A stretch of 42,193 nucleotides of DNA from positions 1-42,193 of the forward strand of contig JBEKYC010000059.1 in assembly GCA_049511415.1 (NCBI GenBank), given 5' to 3'. Below the pieces are notes generated by a model. That model was given only the letters and a program-made list of their open reading frames with translations, searched no databases and was not told the origin of the DNA. This DNA is from Bog-159 sp049511415 (GTDB taxonomy: Bacteria; Acidobacteriota; Terriglobia; Bryobacterales; Bryobacteraceae). This document shows positions 8,474-16,304 of the stretch, in pieces; position 1 is the stretch's first letter; each line of letters opens with the position of its first letter. The translations under genes were made by a program, and so were the position numbers.

Positions 8474-10147
8474 TTACTTGGAGAGTCGCAGTCCCATACG
8501 CCTTGCCAATGGCGCGGCGAGCGCGGTCCAGGCGGCTTCCAATTCCGTCACGCGCATCACGCGGCAAAGCGAATAATACACCAGGCCGCCCAGCGGAATG
8601 GATACGGCCACATCCGCGATTTGCGCGATCTTGCGCGTTCCCATCCAGTGATGCACGCCGCGGCTGGAGAAATAGCAGACCACGCCCATCGCGGCGGCCG
8701 CCGTCAGGATCTTTGCCACGCTAGTGGCCAACGCGCGTCCGTGCATGCCGTGGATGCGTTTGCGCAGCACCAGGAACAGCGCCGCGGAACCAAAGAGGGC
8801 CACGGCGGACGTCGAGAGCGCCAGGCCCAGGTGGCCGAGTCCGGCGAGTTTCACCATGGTGGAGGCGGCGGCCAAGTTGATCAGAATTGACACTAAGCTC
8901 ACCAGCATGGGGGTGCGCGCGTCATTTAGCGCGTAGAAGGCCGGCGCCAGGATCTTGATCGCCGAGTAGCCCGCCAGGCCGACGGCGTAGCAGGCCAACG
9001 CCATGGCCGTCTGGTGCGTATCGGACGCGCGGAAGTGTCCCCATTGATAGACCGCGCCGATCATACTGGGTCCGAGCACCGCCAAACCCACGGAGGAAGG
9101 AATAGTGAGCAGCAGGACCATGCCGAGGGAACGGGCCAGCGTAGCGCGGAACTCGTCCATGCGCTGCAGTGCGGCGCTGCGCGAAATCGCGGGCAAGGTG
9201 GCGGATGCGATGGCTACACCAAACAACCCCAGCGGAAGCTGCATGAAGCGAAAAGCGTAGCTGAGCCAGCTTACCGGTCCATTGATTACGTGTCCGGCTG
9301 AATCCGTGATGCTGGACGCGAAGTTGGTGTTCACCAGCACGTTGATCTGCACCGCGGCGTTACCCAGGATAGCCGGGCCCATGAGCCGCAGGATGTTGCG
9401 CAGGCCGGGATGCGTGAAGTCGAGGCGGGGGCGATAGCGAATCCCCGCGCGGTACAGGCTGGGGGCTTGAAACAGCCACTGCACGGCGCCGCCGAAGACC
9501 ACTCCCCAAGCCATCGACATCACCAGGCTCATACCGATCCAACGGCCTACCGTGTATCCCAGAACCAAACCGAAGGCCACCGAGCCGATGTTGAAAAAAG
9601 TGGAAGAAAGCGCCGGAATGCCGAATTGGTTCATGGCATTCAAAATCCCCATCGCCTGCGCCGCCAGGGCCACCAGCAGCAGGAAGGGAAACATGACGCG
9701 CGTCAGCGAGACAGCCAGCTCGAATTTGCCCGGCACGCGCGCGAATCCGGAGGCCAGCAGCCATACCAGTTGCGGGCTGAAGATGATGCCGAGCACGCAG
9801 AGTCCGCCCACAACCAGGACCAGGGCCGTCGCCACGAGGTTCGAAAGCTCGGCGGCTTCGCGTTTGCCTTTGGTGGTGAGATACTGCGTGAAAACCGGGA
9901 CGAATGCGGAGGAGAGCGCGCCCTCGGCAAAAAGATCGCGCGTGAGATTGGGGATGCGAAAGCCCAGCAGGAATGCGTCGTAAGCCTGGCCGGCGCCAAA
10001 CAGCCGGGCCATGATCATCTCGCGGACGAGTCCGCTGATGCGGCTGAGGAAGATGGCGGCGGAGACGATTCCGGCGGAGCGCATCACGCCGTCGCCCTTG
10101 GCGGGCGCGGTTGCGCGGTCGACGCCTTTGGATGAAGTGTAGGCCAC
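8474..10147 (-). CDS. murJ: Lipid II flippase MurJ
   Basis: MurJ (MviN) flips the peptidoglycan precursor lipid II across the inner membrane. From a GTG at 10147 it has 557 residues, slightly above the usual 510-530 because of a short hydrophilic N-terminal extension. The family start is visible as SAAIFLSRISGLVREMIMARLFGAGQAYDAF, shown by SRISGLVRE near residue 33 and the following FRIPNLTRDLFAEGALSSAF. About 14 hydrophobic helices follow. The GTG is chosen because AGGAAG lies four bases upstream; an ATG at 10084 is an alternative. A longer open frame reaching 10351 would run through the pfkB gene and is not credible. It starts 8 bases after that gene ends, so the two are probably co-transcribed. 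Confidence 0.95.
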   Translation of the reverse strand: MAYTSSKGVDRATAPAKGDGVMRSAGIVSAAIFLSRISGLVREMIMARLFGAGQAYDAFLLGFRIPNLTRDLFAEGALSSAFVPVFTQYLTTKGKREAAELSNLVATALVLVVGGLCVLGIIFSPQLVWLLASGFARVPGKFELAVSLTRVMFPFLLLVALAAQAMGILNAMNQFGIPALSSTFFNIGSVAFGLVLGYTVGRWIGMSLVMSMAWGVVFGGAVQWLFQAPSLYRAGIRYRPRLDFTHPGLRNILRLMGPAILGNAAVQINVLVNTNFASSITDSAGHVINGPVSWLSYAFRFMQLPLGLFGVAIASATLPAISRSAALQRMDEFRATLARSLGMVLLLTIPSSVGLAVLGPSMIGAVYQWGHFRASDTHQTAMALACYAVGLAGYSAIKILAPAFYALNDARTPMLVSLVSILINLAAASTMVKLAGLGHLGLALSTSAVALFGSAALFLVLRKRIHGMHGRALATSVAKILTAAAAMGVVCYFSSRGVHHWMGTRKIAQIADVAVSIPLGGLVYYSLCRVMRVTELEAAWTALAAPLARRMGLRLSK

Positions 10148-10155
10148 CGCGCTTC

Positions 10156-11109
10156 CTATTCGATGCGGCGCACTTCCACCTGCCGGTACATCTCTTTGGA
10201 TTGTTCCGCGTTGGCCATCCGCAGGCCAGGTAGCGTGGCGGAAGCCGTTCCCGCCGCGACCCCCCAGCGCAACGCGTCGGTGAAATCGCCGGCTTGATCC
10301 ATGGACCAAACTATCGCGGCCGCCAGCGCATCGCCGGCGCCGATGGGGCACAGCACTTCCACGCGGGGCGGGATGGCCTCGATCATAGCGCCCTCGAGCG
10401 CGCCGATGGCGCCGCGGCTACCCAGAGATAGCGCCACCATGTCCGGTCCCATGGCGCGGATGCGAGAGACGGCATCCAGAAAATGGTTGCGCGTGACCAG
10501 CGCCCGATTGAGCAGGCGCTCGGCCTCCTGCTGGTTGGGCGAAACCACCGTTGGGCAAGCCTCGACGCCTTCGCGCAGAGCATCGCCATCGGTGTCGAGG
10601 AGAGTCTTTACTTTTTTGCGGCGCGCCGTCTCAATGAGACGGGCGTAGAAATCGGAGGGCACGCCCGGGGGAAGACTGCCGCACAACAGCAGCCAGGTAG
10701 CTCCATCCAGGCTCTTCTGCACGACCTTTTCCAGCCGGTCGACTTCGGCTTTCTCCAGCCGCGGGCCGCGCTCGTTCAGACTGACTGTCAACCCCTGGCG
10801 ATCGGTAATGGTCAGATTGGTCCGGATCTCCTCGGCGATGGGAACTGCCAGAGTGGGATATCCGTAAGTCGCCAGGAACTGTTCCAGGCACTTGCCATTC
10901 TTGCCGCCACTAGGAAAAATGGCCAGCGGTTTGGCCCCGAAGGAATGGATCACGCACGCGGCATTAATGCCGCGTCCACCGGCCGACTCATGCCGCGAGT
11001 CGATGTAGGCGCGATCTTCAAATGCCAGACGCTCGACGAAGATGGTGCGGTCAATCGCTGGATTGACGGTGAGAGTAACGATCAAGGTACCATTGTAGCG
11101 AGCCGGCAT
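10156..11109 (-). CDS. PfkB-family sugar-phosphate kinase (1-phosphofructokinase/tagatose-6-phosphate kinase type)
   Basis: This is a ribokinase-fold kinase of the FruK/LacC/PfkB subgroup. Seen: the N-terminal VTLTVNPAIDRTIFVERL, the glycine-rich SAGGRGINAA that contacts the sugar phosphate, and the C-terminal catalytic CPIGAGDALAAAIVW with the GAGD base. These features fit phosphorylation of fructose-1-P or tagatose-6-P; PfkB-type activity on fructose-6-P is also possible. The start is uncertain. ATG 11109 gives 317 residues, while a TTG at 11085 would start directly at the family's usual IVTLTVNP. A longer frame to 11157 is less likely. The 5' end is back-to-back with osmC. No PTS gene is nearby, so a fructose-PTS role is not indicated. 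It precedes murJ by 8 bases. Confidence 0.88.
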   Translation of the reverse strand: MPARYNGTLIVTLTVNPAIDRTIFVERLAFEDRAYIDSRHESAGGRGINAACVIHSFGAKPLAIFPSGGKNGKCLEQFLATYGYPTLAVPIAEEIRTNLTITDRQGLTVSLNERGPRLEKAEVDRLEKVVQKSLDGATWLLLCGSLPPGVPSDFYARLIETARRKKVKTLLDTDGDALREGVEACPTVVSPNQQEAERLLNRALVTRNHFLDAVSRIRAMGPDMVALSLGSRGAIGALEGAMIEAIPPRVEVLCPIGAGDALAAAIVWSMDQAGDFTDALRWGVAAGTASATLPGLRMANAEQSKEMYRQVEVRRIE

Positions 11110-11587
11110 GAGCAAAACACATCGTTTCCGGGTGACTGTCGAATGGACCGGCAACACCGGCGCCGGAACATCCAGTTATCGCAGTTATCTGCGAAGCCAC
11201 GAGATCACGGCGGGGGACCGGAAACCGCCCATTCCGGGGTCGTCCGATCCGGCCTTTCGCGGAGATCCGGAGCGCTGGAATCCGGAGGAGCTGTTGGTGG
11301 CGTCTCTGTCGGCGTGTCATAAGCTTTGGTATCTGCACTTATGCGCCGTGGGGGGTATCGTGGTGCTGGCTTACGTCGATCGGGCCGAGGGGTTGATGCG
11401 GGAAGATGCGGACGGTGCGGGGCGATTTGAACGGGCCGTGCTGCATCCGCGGATCACGGTTGCGCCCGGCTCGGATATCGCCAGGGCACACGAGCTGCAT
11501 CACGCGGCGCACGAAAAATGTTTTATCGCCAGATCGGTGAATTTCCCGGTGGAAGTCGAGCCGGAAATTGTGGTGGCGGTCACTTAA
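11108..11587 (+). CDS. OsmC/Ohr family peroxidase-like protein
   Basis: The protein has 159 residues, typical for OsmC-family thiol-dependent peroxidases that reduce organic hydroperoxides. The two conserved cysteines are present in LVASLSACHKLWYLHLC and HEKCFIARSVNFPVEV, and the family's WNPEELLVASLSACH motif is intact. The N-terminal half is a beta-rich domain with GTSSYRSYLRSHEI. The ATG at 11108 shares bases with the minus-strand ATG of the kinase gene (CATG), so promoters of the two genes must overlap coding sequence. TTGACG at 11063 and TACCAT at 11088 (19-base spacer) form a weak promoter candidate. The 3' end overlaps the MBL remnant by 8 bases. Confidence 0.93.
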   Translation: MSKTHRFRVTVEWTGNTGAGTSSYRSYLRSHEITAGDRKPPIPGSSDPAFRGDPERWNPEELLVASLSACHKLWYLHLCAVGGIVVLAYVDRAEGLMREDADGAGRFERAVLHPRITVAPGSDIARAHELHHAAHEKCFIARSVNFPVEVEPEIVVAVT

Positions 11588-11855
11588 GCCCGGCAATCAT
11601 GCCCGGCAGGCTCCAATCGATCTGCATGCCTTTCGGATCCCACCCGAATTCGGCGATCATCACCTTGCCGACTTCGTCCTGACTCTTGCCCTCGCTGATG
11701 AGACCCGCGGCGCGGTTGCGCAGCTTCTCGATGTTATCGCGATAGGCTTGCAGGCCCGCTTTGGCGGTCACGGGGCCGGGGCCGGGGATTGCGGTGTCGA
11801 AGTCGAGTTGCAGGGCGCCATCGAGGGTCTGGGTCCAGGCTTCCAAGCTGCCGCC
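11580..11855 (-). pseudogene. C-terminal remnant of a metallo-beta-lactamase-fold hydrolase
   Basis: Reading leftward, about 91 residues look like the end of an MBL-fold hydrolase: a segment SLEAWTQTLDGALQLDFDTA, then IPGPGP where intact enzymes have IPGHGP, then a helix (LQAYRDNIEKLRNRAAGLI), EGKSQDEVGKVMIAEFGW and a terminal LPGMIAGLK. The upstream part of this frame, to about 12113, is Arg-rich and unlike any domain. A different frame between about 12000 and 11880 (with LKPGTEHLFALRIARAAAP and FWFAGSAACAAR) looks more protein-like, suggesting one or more frameshifts. The catalytic HxHxDH motif is absent. I therefore call a truncated, frameshifted relic. The family assignment rests on pattern memory of the C-terminus. 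Confidence 0.6.
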
Positions 11856-12050
11856 CGGCGATATCCCTGACTGCCGAACGCGGATGTGCGCATCCGGCAT
11901 CGCGCGGCGCAAGCGGCACTGCCCGCGAACCAGAACTGCCTGGGAGCGGCGGCGCGTGCGATCCGCAAAGCGAAGAGGTGCTCCGTGCCCGGCTTGAGTG
12001 TCTCCCATCACCGAGCGAGGGTTTCCAAACCACCGGCCGGCGCGGTCGGC

Positions 12051-12059
12051 TGGTAAAAT
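12051..12059 (+). promoter_or_regulatory. Extended -10 element before the YtxH-like gene
   Basis: TGG-TAAAAT at 12051-12059 has a TGN extension and matches five of six -10 positions. A start near 12066 gives a leader of about 26 bases containing a strong GGAGG ribosome-binding site at about 12079-12083. No -35 hexamer is convincing. Confidence 0.45.
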
Positions 12060-12091
12060 GAAGATGAGTTTGACGGTTACGGAGGCTTGGC

Positions 12092-12376
12092 ATGTTCGAT
12101 CGCGAAGACGCACAAGATCAGTTGGCCAACAATATCGGATGGTTTGTGGCTGGCACGGTAGTAGGTATGACTGCTGCCATATTGCTGGCGCCGCAGAGCG
12201 GGAAGAAGACCCGCCAATTCATTTCCGATAAGACCAAGGAAGGCAAAGAGGCGGTAACCGAAACCGGCAAGGACGTCTACGACCGGAGCAAAGACATGAT
12301 CGACAAGGGGCGGCAACTGGTGGAAGATGCCGCCGGCTTATTCGAGCGCGGCCGCAAGCTGGTGCGCGGCGATTAA
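12092..12376 (+). CDS. YtxH domain-containing protein
   Basis: This 94-residue protein has the YtxH-like layout: a short N-terminal tail, one membrane-spanning helix (residues about 15-33, GWFVAGTVVGMTAAILLAP) ending in the family's APQSGKKTR signature, and a charged amphipathic C-terminus with helical KEGKEAVTETGKDVYDRSK repeats that could form a coiled coil. YtxH proteins are small membrane-associated proteins often linked to general stress responses; the molecular role is unknown. A strong GGAGG site precedes the ATG. The MBL gene begins 3 bases after the stop, so the two are in one transcript. Confidence 0.88.
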   Translation: MFDREDAQDQLANNIGWFVAGTVVGMTAAILLAPQSGKKTRQFISDKTKEGKEAVTETGKDVYDRSKDMIDKGRQLVEDAAGLFERGRKLVRGD

Positions 12377-12379
12377 AGG

Positions 12380-13237
12380 ATGTCCGCCATTGAATTGGGC
12401 GGCTTTCGCATCACGCCAGTCCGGGAAGACATCTACTGGTGGGATGGCGGCGCCATGTTCGGGGTGGTGCCGAAGACTCTCTGGGGCCCGAAAACGGCTC
12501 CCGACGATTTGAACCGCCTGCCGCTGGGTTTCAATTGCTATATCATCGAAACCGGCGAACACACAATCCTGATTGAAACCGGGGGCGGCGGCAAGCTGGA
12601 TGCGCGGCGGCGCGAGCGCATGAAGCTGCCACCGGAAGCAACGCCGCTGGCCGAGACCATCGCCGCTGCCGGCATCGATCCCGAGCGCATCGATATGGTG
12701 GTAAATACTCACCTTCACTGGGACCATTGCGGCTGGAACACGATTGTGACGCGAGGCGTGGCGCAGCCGTCCTTTCCGCGCGCTACGTACTATACGCGTC
12801 GCGGCGAATGGGAACATGCGCATCGGCGGCATCCGCGCGATAGCGTGGCTTACATCGACGCGAATTACGATCCGCTGGTGGAGGCGGGCCGAATGCGCCT
12901 GATCGATGAAGATACGGAGGTTGCACCGGGAGTGCGCCTATGCCTGGCGCCCGGACACACGCCCGACATGATGGTCGTGACAGCGGTCTCCGGCGGCCGA
13001 ACGTTCTGCTTTTTGTCCGATCTGGCGCCGACCGCGGCGCATGTGACACCGACCTGGGTGGCGGCGTTCGACCTCGACCCGGTTCAGACCATCGATAGCA
13101 AGCTCGACTGGCTGGCGCGAGCCGCTCGCGGCGAATGGATTTGCGCTTTCGCGCATGAACCGGACACCGCTTTTGCGCGTATCCTTCACCAAGATGGCAA
13201 ATTCGAAGTGAAGGCATGGGGACCCTCCTCGCCGTAG
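12380..13237 (+). CDS. Metallo-beta-lactamase-fold hydrolase
   Basis: The 285-residue protein carries the zinc-binding motif NTHLHWDHCGWN, with His111-x-His113-x-Asp115-His116. Further metal ligands are plausible at APGHTPDMM and SDLAPTAAHVTP, and a final His lies in FAHEPDTAFARI. The N-terminal YIIETGEHTILIETGGGG is typical of the MBL fold. Its organisation resembles the lactonase/AttM-like branch, but MBL proteins cover hydrolases of many substrates and none can be named. It lies between the YtxH-like gene (3 bases upstream) and lnt, whose start lies 22 bases inside this gene, suggesting translational coupling. Confidence 0.9.
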   Translation: MSAIELGGFRITPVREDIYWWDGGAMFGVVPKTLWGPKTAPDDLNRLPLGFNCYIIETGEHTILIETGGGGKLDARRRERMKLPPEATPLAETIAAAGIDPERIDMVVNTHLHWDHCGWNTIVTRGVAQPSFPRATYYTRRGEWEHAHRRHPRDSVAYIDANYDPLVEAGRMRLIDEDTEVAPGVRLCLAPGHTPDMMVVTAVSGGRTFCFLSDLAPTAAHVTPTWVAAFDLDPVQTIDSKLDWLARAARGEWICAFAHEPDTAFARILHQDGKFEVKAWGPSSP

Positions 13238-14610
13238 CCGTTTCCGCCGCGCTTTATTACCTTTCCGCCGGACTGGGTGACTTTTGGCCGGCGGCATGGA
13301 TTGCGCCCATCCCGGTGCTGCTGCTGGCATTCCGCGCCTCGCGGCGAAAGACCGCGCTGGCGGCCTTTGCGGCTTATTTTCTGGGTAGTCATCTGTTCTC
13401 GTACCTGGTGGAAATCGAGCCTCTGGGGATACCCTTGCTGGCGTTACCGGCGGCTGCTTTTGCCGGATCGGTATTGGTGGCACGCGCGGCAGTGGCACGG
13501 CTGCCCGGATGGATCGCGGCATTCGGATTCCCGCTTGCGTGGACGACCTACGAATTTCTGGCGTCGTTGGTGTCGCCGCACGGCACAGCCCTGAGCCTGG
13601 CGTATACGCAGGTGAGCGTCTTGCCGGTCATTCAACTGGCGTCGGTGACCGGGATCTGGGGGATCACTTTCCTGGTGACGCTGATTCCCTCCGCGATCGC
13701 GACGGCTTGGGCGCGCCGGGATGCGGCGACGCTGGTTCCGGCGTTGGTGATCGGATTCACCGCGCTAGGCTTTGGCGTGGGCCGCCTGCAGGAGCATCCA
13801 CAGGCGCCGGAAGTGCGCGTCGGATTAGCGGCCACGGACCGCGGGATCGGGGCGGCCTTTCGCACCGGCGATCCAACTCTCGCGCTAAACGTAGCACAAG
13901 CTTATGCGGATCGCGTGGCGCGGCTCGCCGCCCAAGGCGCGCAGGTCGTGATTCTCCCCGAGAAGTTCGTGGGCGTCACACCCGCCGGTTCGGATGCCAT
14001 CGAGAAAGTCTTCCGTGATGCCGCGCGTGCGGCGCACGTCACGGTAATCGCCGGCTTCAACCGCTTTTCGCCGACCCCGCCTCTCAACCAGGCCGTCGTA
14101 TTCGGCCCGGACGGGCGCATCCTCCTCTCCTACGAAAAACATCACATGTTGCCCGGACCCGAGACTGGTTACCTGGCCGGCGCTGCACCGGGTCTGTTTC
14201 CCGGTCCGGGAGCGCAGTGGGGAGTGGCCATCTGCAAGGACATGGATTTCCCCGCGTGGTCTCGCGAATATGGCGGGCGCGGCGTTCGAATCCTGGCTGT
14301 ACCGGCGTGGGACTTCGTGGTTGACGCACGGCTGCACTCTCGCATGGCCGTCCTGCGCGGCGTGGAGGAGGGATTCAGCATCGCGCGCAGTGCGCAACAG
14401 GGAAATCTGACGTTCAGCGATTCCTATGGACGCATTCTTGGCGAGACTTCCAGCTCTCACGCTCCAGAAGCGCTGTTGGTAGCCACCATACCCACCGGCT
14501 CCGGCGCCACAATCTACCAGCGTCTTGGGGACTGGTTCGGCCTCCTTTGCGCATTCTCCCTGGCGGCCTTCGCAGGCCGCCTGCTCCGCCGATTACCCAT
14601 CGTCGGATAA
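13216..14610 (+). CDS. lnt: Apolipoprotein N-acyltransferase
   Basis: Lnt adds the third acyl chain to lipoproteins in the inner membrane. The N-terminal 190 residues are strongly hydrophobic, with several membrane helices, followed by a nitrilase-fold domain. The catalytic triad is visible as Glu249 (VVILPEKF), Lys308 (SYEKHHMLPGPE) and Cys340 (AICKDMDFP). At 464 residues it is shorter than the E. coli enzyme (512), mainly in the N-terminal membrane region. A final hydrophobic helix lies near residue 445. The start codon at 13216 overlaps the MBL gene by 22 bases; no later start gives a complete first membrane helix. Confidence 0.93.
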   Translation: MGTLLAVAVSAALYYLSAGLGDFWPAAWIAPIPVLLLAFRASRRKTALAAFAAYFLGSHLFSYLVEIEPLGIPLLALPAAAFAGSVLVARAAVARLPGWIAAFGFPLAWTTYEFLASLVSPHGTALSLAYTQVSVLPVIQLASVTGIWGITFLVTLIPSAIATAWARRDAATLVPALVIGFTALGFGVGRLQEHPQAPEVRVGLAATDRGIGAAFRTGDPTLALNVAQAYADRVARLAAQGAQVVILPEKFVGVTPAGSDAIEKVFRDAARAAHVTVIAGFNRFSPTPPLNQAVVFGPDGRILLSYEKHHMLPGPETGYLAGAAPGLFPGPGAQWGVAICKDMDFPAWSREYGGRGVRILAVPAWDFVVDARLHSRMAVLRGVEEGFSIARSAQQGNLTFSDSYGRILGETSSSHAPEALLVATIPTGSGATIYQRLGDWFGLLCAFSLAAFAGRLLRRLPIVG

Positions 14611-14628
14611 CGCTATCTATTGGGAGCC

Positions 14629-14677
14629 TTGTTTGTCATCGAGTGCCGTATCCAGAATGATATCGGCTGGCAAACAA
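14629..14677 (+). other. Inverted repeat upstream of the Flp pilin gene
   Basis: TTGTTTGTCA (14629-14638) pairs with TGGCAAACAA (14668-14677), a 10-bp stem including one G-T wobble, with a 29-base loop. It lies between the lnt stop and the pilin ribosome-binding site. It could be the lnt terminator (no T-run follows), a leader structure or an operator. The 14611-14712 gap holds no gene. Confidence 0.5.
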
Positions 14678-14712
14678 AACCAGTCTAAAAGTTGACACGC
14701 GAGGAGATTTTC

Positions 14713-14907
14713 ATGGGTAACGTTCTGAAATTGTTTTGGCAGGACGAACAAGGTCAAGACCTGATCGAATACACGCTGCTGATGGCGTTCGTGGCATTGG
14801 CTTCCGCCGGCCTATTCATCAGTTCCGGGGCCAGCATCAGCTCGATCTGGAGCGACACCAACGCGCAACTCAGCGGGGCTGCAAGCACGGCAACCACAGG
14901 CAGCTAA
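14713..14907 (+). CDS. Flp/Fap-type type IVb pilin
   Basis: This 64-residue protein is a prepilin. The leader MGNVLKLFWQDEQG is followed by QDLIEYTLLMAFVALASAG, in which Glu at +5 and Tyr at +6 after the Gly match the Flp cleavage motif for a prepilin peptidase. The mature part is one hydrophobic helix plus a short Ser/Ala/Thr-rich tail. ATG 14713 is chosen because GAGGAG lies about ten bases upstream; an open TTG start at 14692 would put the ribosome site inside the gene. No tad/cpa assembly genes or peptidase gene lie in the window, so assembly must depend on genes elsewhere. Confidence 0.92.
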   Translation: MGNVLKLFWQDEQGQDLIEYTLLMAFVALASAGLFISSGASISSIWSDTNAQLSGAASTATTGS

Positions 14908-14946
14908 GGGACCGCTCAAGACCGTAATCGGCGTATTGACGGGCGC

Positions 14947-14980
14947 GGCTCAGAACCAGGCTGGGAGACCTGCCTGAGCC
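14947..14980 (+). terminator. Stem-loop downstream of the pilin gene
   Basis: GGCTCAG (14947-14953) pairs with CTGAGCC (14974-14980). Inside, CAGG (14957-14960) pairs with CCTG (14969-14972), leaving an 8-base loop. The structure is 40 bases past the pilin stop and lacks a T-run, so it may be a weak or Rho-linked terminator, or a 3' stabiliser of the pilin mRNA. Confidence 0.5.
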
Positions 14981-15010
14981 TCGCACGAAAATCCGCCCCC
15001 CGGCACGGCG

Positions 15011-15016
15011 TATACT
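15011..15016 (+). promoter_or_regulatory. -10 element TATACT next to the start of the alkylsulfatase-like gene
   Basis: TATACT at 15011-15016 matches five of six consensus positions. The expected start, about 15023, lies at the ATG itself (15024), and no ribosome-binding site is seen between, so a leaderless transcript is suggested. The -35 region is not recognisable. Confidence 0.4.
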
Positions 15017-15023
15017 GTTTCCC

Positions 15024-16304
15024 ATGTTTAGAAACGCCGGGATTCTACTCCTGCTGTTGGCCATACCTTTTCCGTCCCCCGCCCAGTTATCACAAGACAC
15101 TCCGGAACTGATTCGCGTGAATCCGCGCGTCTACTGCGCTACCGGATATGCGCTCGGCAACGTGATCTTCATCATCACGGACAGGAGCGTCGTGGTGGTG
15201 GACACCACCGAGGGCCAGGCGCCCGCGCAAGCGGCATTAAACGATCTTCGTAAGGTTTCTACACTACCGATCAGTTACATCATATATACGCACCATCACG
15301 GCGATCATATTCACGGTGCAAAGGTGTTCGCCGGCCCCGGGACCAAGGTCATCGCCCAGAAGAACCATACCGAAGAGCTCCGCAAATACCGCCTCATGCT
15401 GGCGTACAACCGGAAACTGAACGAAACACAGTGGGCCGCGCGGGTACCGCGCGAAGAGCGCGGCGCCACCTTGGGAGTCGATCTGCTCCAGCCGGCAGTG
15501 AGCGGCTATATCCCGCCGGACATCACTTTCGACGATGAGTACAAGTTTGTGGAAGGCGGCCTGCGGTTCGAGTTGTATCACACGTCAGGTGAAACGGTGG
15601 ATCACCTGATGGTGTGGCTTCCAGACGTAGGAACCCTACTGCCGGGCGACCTGTTCTATTGGAGCTTTCCCATGCTGGCCAGCCCAGGCAAGCCCGATCG
15701 TCCGGTGCTGGAGTGGGCTGCGTCGCTGGAACGCATGCGGCAACTCCATCCGGCATACCTGGTGGGATCGCACAGCCGGCCGCTGGCGGGGGCTGAGACG
15801 ATCGACCAGGCGCTGGGGAATTACGCCCGGGCGATCCGTTACGTGCACGAGGAAACGATCCAGCGGATCAACGCGGCTGAACCGCTGTGGCAGATCCGGC
15901 AGGAGGTGCGTTTGCCCGCGGAACTGGCGTCGTTACCTTACCTGCAACCGGTTTATGGGACCGTGGAGTGGGCTGTTAACGGTGTGTTCCGGCAGTACAC
16001 GGGTTGGTACGATTTCGATCCGGCGCATTTGAACGGTGGCGACCCGGCGGCTCTGGATCGAGCGCTGGTGGAAGCCGCGAACGGCTCTGCGGCGATCCTG
16101 GATCGCGCGCGCAAGGCACAGGCGGAGGGGCAAATGCAATTGGCTCTGGAACTGGCGGAGACAGCCATGCGCGCGGACAATGACGTAGCGGCGCACCACC
16201 TGCGCATGGAATTACTGGAGCGCATGGCTGCCGGGAGTTCCAACGGCGTGGCGAAAAACATCTATCGCGAAGCCGTGGCTGAAGAGCGTAAGGCCAATCC
16301 GTGA
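15024..16304 (+). CDS. Secreted alkylsulfatase-like metallo-beta-lactamase protein
   Basis: The protein has 426 residues with a signal peptide (MFRNAGILLLLLAIPFPSPAQ, cleavage probably after SPA or AQ). The MBL zinc motif THHHGDH lies at residues 89-95, with further ligands in HTSGETVDHLMVWLPD and LVGSHSRPL. The later GVFRQYTGWYDFDPAHLN and the helical C-terminus match the dimerisation domain of SdsA1-type alkyl sulfatases, which cleave alkyl sulfates. Those enzymes are about 650 residues and end in an SCP2-like lipid-binding domain; this one stops after the dimerisation domain, so substrate is uncertain. Its stop overlaps the GTG start of the deacetylase gene by four bases (GTGA), so the two are translationally coupled. 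Confidence 0.85.
   Translation: MFRNAGILLLLLAIPFPSPAQLSQDTPELIRVNPRVYCATGYALGNVIFIITDRSVVVVDTTEGQAPAQAALNDLRKVSTLPISYIIYTHHHGDHIHGAKVFAGPGTKVIAQKNHTEELRKYRLMLAYNRKLNETQWAARVPREERGATLGVDLLQPAVSGYIPPDITFDDEYKFVEGGLRFELYHTSGETVDHLMVWLPDVGTLLPGDLFYWSFPMLASPGKPDRPVLEWAASLERMRQLHPAYLVGSHSRPLAGAETIDQALGNYARAIRYVHEETIQRINAAEPLWQIRQEVRLPAELASLPYLQPVYGTVEWAVNGVFRQYTGWYDFDPAHLNGGDPAALDRALVEAANGSAAILDRARKAQAEGQMQLALELAETAMRADNDVAAHHLRMELLERMAAGSSNGVAKNIYREAVAEERKANP

Noticed and set aside
8474..10351. A longer murJ start at 10351
   Set aside because: The added 68 residues are Arg/Gly-rich and lie in the pfkB gene; the GTG at 10147 has a good AGGAAG ribosome site.
14596..14712. A Tad pilus or secretion locus around the Flp pilin
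   Set aside because: Flanking genes are lnt and an alkylsulfatase-like gene; no ATPase, secretin or prepilin peptidase is present.
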